Source: Lachnoclostridium sp. An169
GTDB lineage: Bacteria > Bacillota > Clostridia > Lachnospirales > Lachnospiraceae
Direction: 5' to 3'
DNA: 64,000 nt
Assembly (NCBI RefSeq): GCF_002160525.1
Contig: NZ_NFKT01000003.1
Span: 124,001 to 188,000 of the forward strand
Every line of letters begins with the position of its first letter. Position 1 is the first letter of the stretch. Below are positions 16,112 to 24,656 of this stretch, one piece after another. The translations under genes and the position numbers were made by a program. The notes below the pieces were generated by a model. That model was not told where the DNA came from and did no database searches. It saw nothing but the letters and a program-made list of their open reading frames with translations.

Positions 16112-16837
16112 ATGATATTTAAAGTAGATACACATTCCCATACACTGGCCAGCGGCCATGCATACAATACCATGCGGGAGATGGCGGAGGCTGCGGCTGC
16201 GAAGGGACTTCAGGCGCTTGCGATCACGGAGCACGCGCCCGAGATGCCGGGAACCTGCGGGCTGTTTTATTTTCAGAATCTGGATGTAGTACCAAGAGAG
16301 ATGTGCGGAATCCGGCTTCTGCTCGGGGCGGAAGTCAATATCATGGATCCTGACGGGAACATCGATCTGCCGGAAAAGACATGCCGTGATCTGGATATTG
16401 TGGTCGCGAGCATCCATCCGCCGTGCTATGGGCTGGGGCATACGGCTGAGGAGAATACAAGGGCATATGTGGAGACGATGAAGAAGCCCTATGTCAATAT
16501 TATCGGACATCCGGATGACGGAAGATTCCCTTTTGACTATGAGGTGCTTGTGAAGACGGCGAAAGAGACGCACACGCTTCTGGAGCTCAATAACTCGTCG
16601 CTTCGTCCCCAGAGCAGCAGGAAAGGGACGCGGGAGAACATGCTGACCATGCTGGATCTTTGCAGACAGTATGAGGTCCCTGTGACGACGGGAAGCGATG
16701 CCCACGTTTATGCGGATGCGGGAAATTTCTCCCGGGTGGAGGAAGTGCTGAAATACTGCGCTTTTCCCGAAGAACTGGTTGTGACGACGGATCCGGAGAA
16801 ACTTCTTCCTTTTCTAAATCTCTATAAATCGTTATAA
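16112..16837 (+). CDS. PHP-domain phosphatase, YcdX-like
   Basis: A 241-residue metal-dependent hydrolase of the PHP superfamily. Metal-binding motifs are DTHSHTLASGH at the N-terminus, ITEHAPEMPG, GAEVNI, ASIHPP, IIGHPDD and TTGSDAHV near the C-terminus, all in the order expected for the trinuclear site of YcdX-type phosphatases. It acts in the cytosol; the substrate is unknown. Start: ATG with AGGAGG about 13 bases upstream. It has its own promoter and terminator and is probably monocistronic. Confidence 0.88.
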   Translation: MIFKVDTHSHTLASGHAYNTMREMAEAAAAKGLQALAITEHAPEMPGTCGLFYFQNLDVVPREMCGIRLLLGAEVNIMDPDGNIDLPEKTCRDLDIVVASIHPPCYGLGHTAEENTRAYVETMKKPYVNIIGHPDDGRFPFDYEVLVKTAKETHTLLELNNSSLRPQSSRKGTRENMLTMLDLCRQYEVPVTTGSDAHVYADAGNFSRVEEVLKYCAFPEELVVTTDPEKLLPFLNLYKSL

Positions 16838-16875
16838 AATGATAGACTTTACAAATTTAGTGTGCTAAAATGTAA

Positions 16876-16914
16876 CGGTAGCCTGGCAGGAAAAATGTGC
16901 CGGCTGCCGTTTTT
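16876..16914 (+). terminator. Terminator after the PHP gene
   Basis: A 12-bp stem with one bulge (16876-16888 with 16898-16909, one G-U pair) is followed by GTTTTTATT. A TTTACA at 16848 lies just upstream, so it could also act as an attenuator for the yerC-type gene. Confidence 0.65.
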
Positions 16915-16958
16915 ATTATTTAAGAGAGCAGCTTGACTGAAAAGGAGTTTGATAGATT

Positions 16959-17261
16959 ATGAGTAAAAAAATCAGAACAGAGGCAGTAGATTATCTTTTT
17001 AGCGCGATTCTCAGCCTGAAAAATAAAGAGGAGTGCTATATATTTTTTGAAGATATCTGCACGATCAATGAACTTCTCTCATTGTCGCAGAGATTTGAGG
17101 TGGCAAGGATGCTCCGGGAACAGAAGACATATCTGGAAATTGCGGAGAAGACCGGCGCTTCGACGGCGACGATCAGCAGGGTAAACCGCTCTCTGAATTA
17201 TGGGAATGACGGGTATGACATGGTCTTTGAACGGCTCGACCATAAGGAGGAACAGGAATAG
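16959..17261 (+). CDS. YerC/YecD family TrpR-like DNA-binding protein
   Basis: A 100-residue protein of the TrpR superfamily. The helix-turn-helix is at about residues 50-80 (LSQRFEVARMLREQKTYLEI and TGASTATISRVNRSL). This family is widespread in Firmicutes, often beside pcrA, as here; its ligand and targets are not established. The ATG at 16959 follows AAAGGAG. A strong terminator lies downstream, so it is a single-gene unit. Confidence 0.85.
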   Translation: MSKKIRTEAVDYLFSAILSLKNKEECYIFFEDICTINELLSLSQRFEVARMLREQKTYLEIAEKTGASTATISRVNRSLNYGNDGYDMVFERLDHKEEQE

Positions 17262-17275
17262 AGATCAGAAAAATC

Positions 17276-17309
17276 AGGCGCGGCTCTGTATACTGAGCCG
17301 CGCCTGTTT
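17276..17309. terminator. Terminator between YerC-like and DUF1836 genes
   Basis: A perfect 11-bp GC-rich stem (17276-17286 with 17295-17305), eight-base loop and a short GTTTC tail. It lies between convergent genes, about 30 bases before the stop of the minus-strand DUF1836 gene. Confidence 0.75.
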
Positions 17310-17340
17310 CATGAAAATATGCTGTCATGAAAATATGATG

Positions 17341-17970
17341 TCAGTCTTTCGGTTTCCTGTTTGATCCCTTCGCTTTTTCCTGCGCTGTAAATTCATCGAT
17401 CATTTTTTCGATAATCGCTTTTTTCAGATACACGTCAAAGCTGAGGCTGCAGATAAAAGCGAACATCTTCAGCTCTTCGCGGTCCTCTCCGTCGGGAACG
17501 TTTTCAAAGGAAGAAACAGCAGATTCATACGTTGACCGGATCTCTTCCTTGAGCGGTTCGACCCGGGCTTTTTCCATACGGCAGATTTCCTCATAGATTT
17601 CCGCCAGTTCAATGCTTCCTTCCCCGGAAAAGTATTTGTCCCTGAGGGGCTTTAGCACGGTCTCGATATCTTTGATGGAAAGAATATTTTTAAAGTAGTA
17701 GATAAAGATAAGAAACAGTACATGTTCCCGGGAGTATTTTTTCTTCACCGGAGGGGGAAGAAGATTGTTCTTTGCATAATTGTTGATCATGGTTTTGGTC
17801 AGTATCTTGTCGTCCGCATATCTTCTGGTGGAGGAGAGCTCTTTATCCATAAATGTAGTGACCTGATCCATATACAGATCGATGTTCGGGATCTCCCCCG
17901 GGCGGATATAATCAACGCGTGAAAGGCTTCCAAGAATACTGTTCAGAATATCATTTGTATCAATTGTCAT
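17341..17970 (-). CDS. DUF1836 domain protein
   Basis: A 209-residue soluble protein recognised as DUF1836 by the segments MINNYAKNNLLPPPVKKKYS and HVLFLIFIYYFKNILSI. The first resembles a MerR-like DNA-binding element, so a regulatory role is possible but unproven. It is divergent from pcrA: the promoters of the two genes face away from each other with -35 boxes about 13 bases apart. Confidence 0.8.
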   Translation of the reverse strand: MTIDTNDILNSILGSLSRVDYIRPGEIPNIDLYMDQVTTFMDKELSSTRRYADDKILTKTMINNYAKNNLLPPPVKKKYSREHVLFLIFIYYFKNILSIKDIETVLKPLRDKYFSGEGSIELAEIYEEICRMEKARVEPLKEEIRSTYESAVSSFENVPDGEDREELKMFAFICSLSFDVYLKKAIIEKMIDEFTAQEKAKGSNRKPKD

Positions 17971-17990
17971 ATTATCACCCCGATGTATTT

Positions 17991-18019
17991 ATTATATAGT
18001 AATAAAAACCAGATGGCAA
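17991..18019 (-). promoter_or_regulatory. Promoter of the DUF1836 gene
   Basis: On the minus strand: TTGCCA (complement of 18014-18019), 17-base spacer, TATAAT (complement of 17991-17996). It lies about 20 bases before the ATG. Confidence 0.7.
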
Positions 18020-18032
18020 GCCGAAAATAAGG

Positions 18033-18061
18033 TTGACAATCGGGAATGTGTGTTCGATAAT
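18033..18061 (+). promoter_or_regulatory. pcrA promoter with a LexA-like box in the spacer
   Basis: TTGACA (18033-18038), 17-base spacer, GATAAT (18056-18061). The spacer ends in GAAT-GTGT-GTTC (18044-18055), one change from the Gram-positive LexA core GAAC-RNRY-GTTY. Binding there would block RNA polymerase, which fits SOS control of a repair helicase. Confidence 0.7.
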
Positions 18062-18104
18062 GATAGTTACAGTTTGCGCAAAAATGACAGAACAGGAGAG
18101 AGTT

Positions 18105-20339
18105 ATGAGTATTTATGATAAACTGAATGAACCTCAGAGAGAAGCGGTATTTCACACGGACGGCCCCCTTCTGATCCTGGCGGGGGCCGGCTCGGGAAAG
18201 ACCAGGGTGCTGACTCACCGGATCGCTTATCTGATTGAGGAGCGGGGCGTGAATCCCTGGAATATCCTTGCCATCACTTTTACAAATAAGGCGGCAGGGG
18301 AGATGCGCCAGAGGGTGGACAGCCTGGTGGGATTCGGCTCCGAGAGTATCTGGGTGAGCACGTTCCACTCTATGTGCGTCAGGATCCTGCGCCGGTTTAT
18401 CGACAGACTGGGATATGACAACCGTTTTACCATCTATGATACGGACGATCAGAAAACGCTGATGCGCGAGGTCTGCCGCAAGGTCGATATCGATACGAAA
18501 CGGATCCGGGAGCGGGCCATTCTTGCCGAGATCTCTTCGGCAAAAAACGAACTGGTTACGCCGGAGGAGTATGAACTGAATGCAGGGGGCGATTTATCAA
18601 AGCAGAAGCTGGCGAAGGCCTACCGTGAGTACGAGGCACAGCTGAAGTCCAACAATGCCCTGGATTTTGACGATCTCCTTGTAAAGACCGTGCAGCTCTT
18701 CCAGACCCAGCCGGATGTGCTGGAGAATTACCAGGAGCGGTTCCGGTATATTATGGTAGATGAGTATCAGGATACGAACACGGTGCAGTTCCAGCTTGTG
18801 AGGCTTCTGGCGGGAAAATACAGAAACCTCTGCGTGGTGGGCGATGACGACCAGTCCATTTACAAATTCCGGGGAGCGAATATCAGGAACATCCTTGATT
18901 TTGAGAAGGAGTTCCCGGATGCGTATGTGGTCAAACTGGAGCAGAACTACCGTTCCACGGGAAATATTCTTGAGGCGGCGAACAGCGTGATCCGAAACAA
19001 TACCGGGCGGAAGGACAAGACGCTGTGGACGGCGAACGGGGAGGGCGACAAGATCCATCTCCGTCAGTTCGACACGGCTTACGATGAGGCGGATTTTATC
19101 GCGGAAGATATACAGAGACAGGTACGGGATGGCGCGTCTTATAACGACAACGCGGTGCTCTACCGGACCAATGCCCAGTCCCGTCTCTTTGAGGAGAAAT
19201 TTGTCGCCATGAATATTCCCTACAAGATCGTGGGCGGCATCAATTTCTATGCGCGCAGGGAGATCAAGGATCTTCTGGCATACCTGAAAACCATAGACAA
19301 CGGGCGGGATGATCTGGCGGTGCGCAGGATCATCAATGTTCCCAAGCGGGGAATCGGGCTGACTACGGTGAACCGGATCCAGGAGTCTGCGGATGAGAGG
19401 GGCATCAGCTTTTACGAGGCGCTGATGGCGCCGGACTTGATCCCGGGAATCGGGCGCAGCGCGTCCAAATTGGACTCCTTTGCCGCGCTGATCGAATATT
19501 TTAAGGGACAGGCAGCAGGGGAGAGCATTACCGATCTTCTGAAGGAAGTGATCGAAAAGACCGGTTATGTGCAGGAGCTGGAAGCAGATGACAAGGAGGA
19601 TGCGGAGGCGAGAATCCAGAATATCGATGAGCTCCTGAACAAGGCTGCGGCTTATGAGGAATCCTGTGCGGACCGGAACGAGGAGGCGTCTCTTGCCGGA
19701 TTCCTGGAGGAGGTTGCCCTGGTGGCAGATATCGACAGCCTTGACGAAAGCCAGGATTATGTGGTGCTTATGACTCTGCACAGTGCGAAGGGACTGGAGT
19801 TCCCCCATGTCTATCTGGCAGGTATGGAGGATGGACTGTTCCCGAGCTATATGACGATTATGGCGGATGACGGCGAAGAACTGGAGGAAGAGCGGAGGCT
19901 CTGCTATGTGGGAATCACCCGGGCGGAACAGGAACTTACCCTCAGCTGTGCGAGAAAGCGCATGGTGCGGGGCGAGACCCAGTACAATAAAATGTCCCGC
20001 TTTATCAAGGAAATCCCCATGGAACTGATCGAGACCGGACATCGGAAGATCGAAAAGGATACGGAGATCCCCGTGCAGAATACATACGCCCAGGCGAAAC
20101 AGGCATTCCGCGCAGTGCCTTTTTCCGCTCTGCAGAAAGGCAGCCAGCTCCGGGCGGAAAAGGGAGGTTCTCTCCCGTATCAGGTGGGCGACCGGGTTCG
20201 CCATGTGAAATTCGGGGAAGGCACCGTTCAGGATATCCGCGAGGGCGGCAGGGATTACGAAGTAACGGTTGATTTTGACAACGCCGGAGTGCGGAAGATG
20301 TTTGCCGCGTTTGCAAGACTGGTTAAGGTGGAACCTTAA
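18105..20339 (+). CDS. pcrA: ATP-dependent DNA helicase PcrA (UvrD/Rep family)
   Basis: A 744-residue superfamily 1A helicase for repair, replication restart and removal of RecA filaments. Motifs are Q (LNEPQREAV), Ia/I (GAGSGKTRVL), II (VDEYQDTN), III (GDDDQSIYKFRGA), IV (EQNYRS), V (LMTLHSAKGLEFPHVY) and VI (EERRLCYVGITRAE). The C-terminal tail (YQVGDRVRHVKFGEGTVQDI) is the Tudor-like domain typical of PcrA. I start at the ATG after AGGAGAGAGTT; in-frame codons further upstream lie within the promoter. ligA and pcrB, common neighbours in Bacillus, are absent. Confidence 0.95.
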   Translation: MSIYDKLNEPQREAVFHTDGPLLILAGAGSGKTRVLTHRIAYLIEERGVNPWNILAITFTNKAAGEMRQRVDSLVGFGSESIWVSTFHSMCVRILRRFIDRLGYDNRFTIYDTDDQKTLMREVCRKVDIDTKRIRERAILAEISSAKNELVTPEEYELNAGGDLSKQKLAKAYREYEAQLKSNNALDFDDLLVKTVQLFQTQPDVLENYQERFRYIMVDEYQDTNTVQFQLVRLLAGKYRNLCVVGDDDQSIYKFRGANIRNILDFEKEFPDAYVVKLEQNYRSTGNILEAANSVIRNNTGRKDKTLWTANGEGDKIHLRQFDTAYDEADFIAEDIQRQVRDGASYNDNAVLYRTNAQSRLFEEKFVAMNIPYKIVGGINFYARREIKDLLAYLKTIDNGRDDLAVRRIINVPKRGIGLTTVNRIQESADERGISFYEALMAPDLIPGIGRSASKLDSFAALIEYFKGQAAGESITDLLKEVIEKTGYVQELEADDKEDAEARIQNIDELLNKAAAYEESCADRNEEASLAGFLEEVALVADIDSLDESQDYVVLMTLHSAKGLEFPHVYLAGMEDGLFPSYMTIMADDGEELEEERRLCYVGITRAEQELTLSCARKRMVRGETQYNKMSRFIKEIPMELIETGHRKIEKDTEIPVQNTYAQAKQAFRAVPFSALQKGSQLRAEKGGSLPYQVGDRVRHVKFGEGTVQDIREGGRDYEVTVDFDNAGVRKMFAAFARLVKVEP

Positions 20340-20406
20340 GAAATGCACATCTTAAGATTGTTCTTAAGATTTTCAATAGAAATTAGTAGTAATCTGAAAA
20401 TGATAG

Positions 20407-20415
20407 TGGTATAAT
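20407..20415 (+). promoter_or_regulatory. Extended -10 promoter of the small membrane protein
   Basis: TGG directly before TATAAT (20410-20415), 46 bases upstream of the ATG. A 9-bp AT-rich inverted repeat at 20349-20370 just after pcrA may be a weak terminator. Confidence 0.55.
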
Positions 20416-20461
20416 AACAGAAAGCAAACGCCGTTTTGGGACGGGGAAAGGACGTGTAGAC

Positions 20462-20704
20462 ATGAACAAAAAAATAGAAGACATGATTGCTGAATCAAAA
20501 CTCAAAGAGATACTGCACAGAAATGAAGAAGAGAAGCAGAAAAACATGATTATCTGGATCCTTGCCATCATCGGTGCCGTGGCAGCAGTTGCAGCCATCG
20601 CTTATGCGGTATACCGCTTCTTTACACCGGATTATCTGGAAGATTTTGAAGACGATTTCGATGATGATTTTGACGATTATTTCAGCGAGGACGACCAGGT
20701 ATAA
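20462..20704 (+). CDS. Small single-pass membrane protein with acidic C-terminal tail
   Basis: An 80-residue protein: charged N-terminal helix (about 1-27), one transmembrane helix (IIWILAIIGAVAAVAAIAYA) and a C-terminal tail almost wholly of Asp, Glu and Phe. It has its own promoter, an AAAGGA ribosome site and a downstream terminator. I do not recognise a function; such proteins are common in Lachnospiraceae. The acidic tail resembles that of the zinc-ribbon membrane protein at 14.5 kb. Confidence 0.65.
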   Translation: MNKKIEDMIAESKLKEILHRNEEEKQKNMIIWILAIIGAVAAVAAIAYAVYRFFTPDYLEDFEDDFDDDFDDYFSEDDQV

Positions 20705-20803
20705 GAGTTCCGGCGTGCATTAGAGTTTCGGCATGCGGGCAGGATATCCGGCAGGCTGAGATGGATGTCCGGGAAAAATGTGTATGGATATGTGAACAGG
20801 ATT

Positions 20804-20844
20804 CAGGCAGGATGTGGTTGATGACACTGCATCCTGCCTGTTTT
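20804..20844 (+). terminator. Terminator after the small membrane protein
   Basis: A perfect 11-bp stem (20804-20814 with 20830-20840), 15-base loop and TTTTG tail. Confidence 0.7.
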
Positions 20845-20893
20845 GTCCGGTATTTTAATCCGGTAATTAAATTCGGTATTTAAAGAGGAAACG

Positions 20894-20959
20894 ATTGTCC
20901 GGACAGAAAGTCCGAAGGACCGTGCAGAAGGTCCGAAGGTCGGGGCAGGTGCGGACAAT
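20894..20959 (+). other. Structured leader upstream of rlmD
   Basis: ATTGTCCG (20894-20901) pairs with CGGACAAT (20952-20959), enclosing about 50 bases with repeated GTCCGAAGG-like units, one of which folds as GTCC-GAA-GGAC (20910-20920). It ends 30 bases before the rlmD start. It matches no riboswitch class I know; it could be a leader RNA or regulator binding site. Confidence 0.4.
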
Positions 20960-20989
20960 AATGAGAAATTAAAGAATGTGGAGGCGAAG

Positions 20990-22441
20990 ATGAAAAAGGG
21001 ACAGATTTTTGATGAGGTGATCGAGCGTGTCGATTTCCCGAACAAGGGGATCGTGTATGTGGCAGAAGAGGACAGATATGTGACTGTCAAGAATGGGATC
21101 CCCGGCCAGAGAGTGAGATTTGCGGTGAATAAGTTCAAACACGGAAATGCAGAAGGAAGGCTTCTGGAAGTCCTGGAGAAATCCCCTCTTGAGACCCGGA
21201 AGCCTCTCTGCAGTATTTTCCCTGCCTGCGGGGGCTGTATGTACCAGACCATGGCTTATGAGGCTCAGGTTCAGATGAAGGAAGAACAGATCCGCAGGAT
21301 CATGGACCGGGCGGTGCAGGGAGAGTACCGTTTTGAAGGGGTAAAGCCTGCGCCGGAGGAGTTCGGATACCGCAATAAGATGGAATTCTCCTTTGGCGAT
21401 GAATATAAGGACGGTCCCCTTTCCCTGGGACTGCACAAGAAAGGAAGCACTTACGACGTGCTGACCGCCGGGGACTGCTGCCTGGTTCACCGGGATATGA
21501 ACCGTATCCTGCTCTGTGTGCTGGAATATTTCCGGGAGAGGAAAGCAGGCTATTACCGGAAAATGCAGCACACGGGATATCTGCGCCACCTTCTTTTAAG
21601 ACGGGGAAAGGCCACCGGGGAGATCCTGGTAAATCTTGTGACCACAAGCCAGGAGGAACATGACCTGACAGAGTTGGTAGAACAGCTCCTCGCTCTGCCG
21701 CTGGAAGGCAGAATCGTGGGGATTCTGCACATTATCAACGATTCCCTGTCTGATGTGGTGAAGAGCGATGAGACGAGGATTCTCTACGGCCAGGATTACT
21801 TCTATGATAAGCTGCTCGGTCTGGAGTTCAAGATCACGCCTTTCTCATTCTTTCAGCCGAACACCCAGGGAGCGGAGGTGCTCTACAAGACCGTGCGGGA
21901 GTACATCGGAGATATCCACGATATGACGGTCTTCGACCTGTTCAGCGGAACCGGAACCATCAGCCAGGTGCTTGCTCCTGTGGCGAAGCAGGTGGTGGGT
22001 GTGGAGATTGTCGAGGAAGCGGTGGAAGCTGCAAAAGAAAATGCCGCAAGAAATGGAATTTCCAACTGTAAATTCATAGCAGGCGATGTATTTCAGGTGC
22101 TCGATGAGATCCGGGAGAAGCCCGATGTAATCGTCCTTGACCCGCCCCGGGACGGAATCCATCCGAAGGCGCTTCCGAAGATCCTGGATTACGGCGTGGA
22201 GCGGATCGTGTATATCTCGTGTAAGATGACAAGCCTGGCAAGGGATCTGGAGATGATCCAGGCGAGAGGGTACCGGGTGGAACGGATGACGGCGGTGGAT
22301 CAGTTCTGTCAGACGGTGCATACAGAGACTGTGTGCCTCTTGAGCAACCGAAAACCAAAGCCTGACACTCATGTGGATCTGACCCTGGATATGGAAGACT
22401 ATTACAGGATCAAGGATCAGGAGAAACAGTCAAATAGATAA
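20990..22441 (+). CDS. rlmD: 23S rRNA (uracil-C5)-methyltransferase, RlmD/RumA family
   Basis: SAM-dependent enzyme that makes 5-methyluridine in 23S rRNA. The 483-residue chain has an N-terminal TRAM-like domain, iron-sulfur cysteines Cys74, Cys80 and Cys83 (C-x5-C-x2-C, as in RumA) with a later cysteine in AGDCCLVH, the SAM motif FDLFSGTGTIS, VLDPPRDG and the catalytic cysteine in VYISCKMTSLARDL. The ATG at 20990 has GGAGG at proper distance; an in-frame GTG four codons earlier overlaps that site. Firmicutes carry several paralogues (RlmCD-like), so the exact uridine is uncertain. The putative mobile region begins just after its 3' end. Confidence 0.9.
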   Translation: MKKGQIFDEVIERVDFPNKGIVYVAEEDRYVTVKNGIPGQRVRFAVNKFKHGNAEGRLLEVLEKSPLETRKPLCSIFPACGGCMYQTMAYEAQVQMKEEQIRRIMDRAVQGEYRFEGVKPAPEEFGYRNKMEFSFGDEYKDGPLSLGLHKKGSTYDVLTAGDCCLVHRDMNRILLCVLEYFRERKAGYYRKMQHTGYLRHLLLRRGKATGEILVNLVTTSQEEHDLTELVEQLLALPLEGRIVGILHIINDSLSDVVKSDETRILYGQDYFYDKLLGLEFKITPFSFFQPNTQGAEVLYKTVREYIGDIHDMTVFDLFSGTGTISQVLAPVAKQVVGVEIVEEAVEAAKENAARNGISNCKFIAGDVFQVLDEIREKPDVIVLDPPRDGIHPKALPKILDYGVERIVYISCKMTSLARDLEMIQARGYRVERMTAVDQFCQTVHTETVCLLSNRKPKPDTHVDLTLDMEDYYRIKDQEKQSNR

Positions 22442-22459
22442 TACACAGAACTTAAATCG

Positions 22460-22498
22460 GCAGCTGCTGATGCGTGAATGCATTGGCAGCTGCTTTTT
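22460..22498 (+). terminator. Terminator after rlmD
   Basis: A 14-bp stem with two G-U pairs (22460-22473 with 22480-22493), six-base loop and TTTTT tail. It marks the last host element before the mobile region. Confidence 0.85.
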
Positions 22499-22655
22499 GC
22501 TGTGAACACTTAGCGAAGCGAAGCCGAGGTTAGTTGAGCGATGTTTCCGGCAGAAGGATTTAAGGGAGGTGGTGCCGTTGGACTAACGGCCGACAACTGG
22601 AAGACAAAGGCATTTCTAAAGTAAATATTCATTTACGGTTTAAGGAGGCACATCT
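22499..22655 (+). other. Leader region before symE-parA-parB
   Basis: No gene seen. It contains a perfect hairpin GCCGTT-GGACT-AACGGC (about 22575-22591) and a purine-rich stretch with several GAGG motifs. The symE start follows an AGGAGG site. No clear -35/-10 pair was found. Confidence 0.4.
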
Positions 22656-22910
22656 ATGGCTATGAAAAAATTCAGAAATATGAAAGTCTATGAGCAGAGC
22701 GGATATCAGTATAAATCCACACCGGCCATCATGCTGAAAGGGCAGTGGCTCCGTGAAGCTGGATTTGACTGCGGGACATCCATTACTGTTACTTGTGAGG
22801 AGGGGCGTCTGGTGATCGTTCCTAGAGAAGAAGCAAGCTATGTGGATGCTTTTGAGGAAAGCGGCAGGGAAACGGCGGATAAGGTCGCGGAAAAGAAAGG
22901 ACGGTATTGA
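22656..22910 (+). CDS. SymE-like type I toxin-family protein
   Basis: An 84-residue protein with the SymE/AbrB-like core (PAIMLKGQWLREAGF, then TVTCEEGRLVIVP). E. coli SymE is an SOS-induced protein controlled by an antisense RNA; in mobile elements of Clostridia similar short proteins are common and may be DNA-binding regulators rather than toxins. The ATG follows AAGGAGG. Its stop overlaps the parA start, so it is the first gene of the partition operon. No antisense RNA promoter was identified. Confidence 0.7.
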   Translation: MAMKKFRNMKVYEQSGYQYKSTPAIMLKGQWLREAGFDCGTSITVTCEEGRLVIVPREEASYVDAFEESGRETADKVAEKKGRY

Positions 22911-23698
22911 TGATGGGAAAGATTTACGTTATCGGATCACAGAAAGGCGGGGTGGGGAAAACCACCTCCACCCTGAACCTTGCATACGCGCTGCGGAAAC
23001 AGGGAAAGAAAGTGCTGGCTGTAGATTTTGACAGCCAGGCGAATCTGACGGCCTGTTATGGGATTGAAAATACAGGGGAACTGGAAAATACCATCGGTCA
23101 TCTGATGATGGCAGCGATAGAGGATGAAAAACTTCCGGCCATGAAGAAGTGCATCCGGACAGAGGACGGCGTAGATTTTATTCCTTCTTCTATTTATCTG
23201 TCTGTGGCGGACGCAAAGCTGCGGCTGGAAATGGGAGCGGAAAAGATCCTGTCGGAGATCCTGGATCCACTCAGGGAGAAATATGATTATATTCTGATTG
23301 ATACCTGCCCTTCGCTGGGAATGCTGACCATCAATGCGCTTGCGGCGGCTGATGAGGTCATTATCGCGGTGAATCCGCAGCTTTTGGCGATGATGGGACT
23401 GCAGGACTATCTGCGGACGGTGACGAAGATCCGGCGCCGGATCAATCCCAAACTCAAGATCGCGGGTATCCTGATGACCATGTGCGAGGCGAGGACGAAC
23501 CTGTGCAGGACATTGACGGAGCAGGTGACAGAGAGTTTCCAGGGGCAGATCCGGATATTTGATACGAGGATCCCCCATACCGTGAAGGTGGGGGAAAGCA
23601 TTTATTACAGCATGCCAGTGGAACGGTACAGCCCGAAGGCAAGCGCAGGCATTGCTTACAGAAAATTTGCGGAGGAGTTGATTTCTATTGAAAGCTAA
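22910..23698 (+). CDS. parA: ParA-family partition ATPase (Soj-like)
   Basis: A 262-residue Walker-type ATPase that drives segregation of plasmid-like DNA with ParB. The deviant Walker A is KGGVGKTTSTLN near residues 12-23; other motifs are VLAVDFDSQANLT, LIDTCPSLGMLTINAL and AVNPQ. Two tandem ATGs (22910 and 22913) overlap the symE stop. It overlaps parB by 11 bases. Its presence suggests an extrachromosomal or excised stage that needs partition, as in plasmid-like phages or conjugative elements. Confidence 0.9.
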   Translation: MMGKIYVIGSQKGGVGKTTSTLNLAYALRKQGKKVLAVDFDSQANLTACYGIENTGELENTIGHLMMAAIEDEKLPAMKKCIRTEDGVDFIPSSIYLSVADAKLRLEMGAEKILSEILDPLREKYDYILIDTCPSLGMLTINALAAADEVIIAVNPQLLAMMGLQDYLRTVTKIRRRINPKLKIAGILMTMCEARTNLCRTLTEQVTESFQGQIRIFDTRIPHTVKVGESIYYSMPVERYSPKASAGIAYRKFAEELISIES

Positions 23699-24656
23699 TG
23701 GGGCAAAGAGAAAAATTTTTAATGACGCGATCGATTTGCTGGATCGGATGGAAGAAGCCGCGGCGGTTCCGGAGAATGCGGTCCGGATGCTGCCGGCAGA
23801 GAGTATCCGCCCGTTTCGCGGCCATCCCTTTCGGATGTATGAAGGGGAGCGGCTGGAAGACATGATCCAAAGCATCCGGGAACATGGAGTTTTAAATCCG
23901 GTGATCGTCCGGAAACAGGAAGACGGGTATGAGATGCTCTCCGGCCATAACCGGCAGAGGGCGGCGATGCTGGCGGGGCTTGACAAAATTCCTGCCATTG
24001 TAAAAGAAAACCTTTCAGATGAAGACGCGATTGTCTATGTGATTGAAACAAATATGATTCAGCGGTCTTTTTCGGAACTGCTTCCGTCAGAAAAAGCGGC
24101 TGTTCTGACGGTGAGGTATGAAAAAATCAGCAGTCAAGGCAAGCGCAATGATATCCTTCAGGAGATTGCGGCTCTGAATGGACAGGAAGGAACTTGTGGA
24201 CATGATGTCCACAAGTTCAGGAGCCGGGATGAACTGGGAAACGAGTACGGCATGACGGGAAGGAATATCGCAAGATATATGAGGGTGGATAAGCTGATCC
24301 CTGAATTTAAAGAGGAACTGGATAATGGCGCATTGTCCCTGGTGGCAGCTGTGGATCTGTCTTATTTATCGGAGAAAGAGCAGAAGGCTGTGGCGGCCGC
24401 GGCGTCAGAGGATAAGGTGAAGCTGAATCCGAAAAATGCGGCGGCGATCAGGGCGGAGTCTGGAAATATTACGCAGAAGAGTATCCGGGAAATAGCGGCG
24501 GCCAGACACAAGAAAAAGGAGACGGTTAATATTAAGCTGCCGACAGCAGTGTACCAAAAGTATTTTGCAGACCGGGAGACAGCAGAGGCGGCAGATATTG
24601 TGGAAAGGGCTCTGGAAGCGTGGTTCCGAAGGGAGGCGCCGGATATTGTTCAGTAA
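23688..24656 (+). CDS. parB: ParB-family partition protein
   Basis: A 322-residue DNA-binding CTPase-fold protein. The N-terminal ParB domain has IRPFRGHPFRMYEGERLEDM, GVLNPVIVR and the nucleotide-binding SGHNRQRAA; a helix-turn-helix follows at about residues 175-215 (ELGNEYGMTGRNIARYMRV), then a charged linker and an arginine/alanine-rich C-terminus. It begins at TTG (23688) inside the parA end; the next in-frame Met is about 20 codons later and would cut the protein. No parS candidate could be assigned. Confidence 0.88.
   Translation: MKANGAKRKIFNDAIDLLDRMEEAAAVPENAVRMLPAESIRPFRGHPFRMYEGERLEDMIQSIREHGVLNPVIVRKQEDGYEMLSGHNRQRAAMLAGLDKIPAIVKENLSDEDAIVYVIETNMIQRSFSELLPSEKAAVLTVRYEKISSQGKRNDILQEIAALNGQEGTCGHDVHKFRSRDELGNEYGMTGRNIARYMRVDKLIPEFKEELDNGALSLVAAVDLSYLSEKEQKAVAAAASEDKVKLNPKNAAAIRAESGNITQKSIREIAAARHKKKETVNIKLPTAVYQKYFADRETAEAADIVERALEAWFRREAPDIVQ

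Noticed and set aside
18033..18104. Upstream extension of pcrA
   Set aside because: The in-frame codons overlap the -35/-10 promoter, so they cannot be translated from that transcript; ATG 18105 has the proper ribosome site.
22499..22655. Possible riboswitch before symE
   Set aside because: Only one small hairpin is evident and no known aptamer pattern could be matched.
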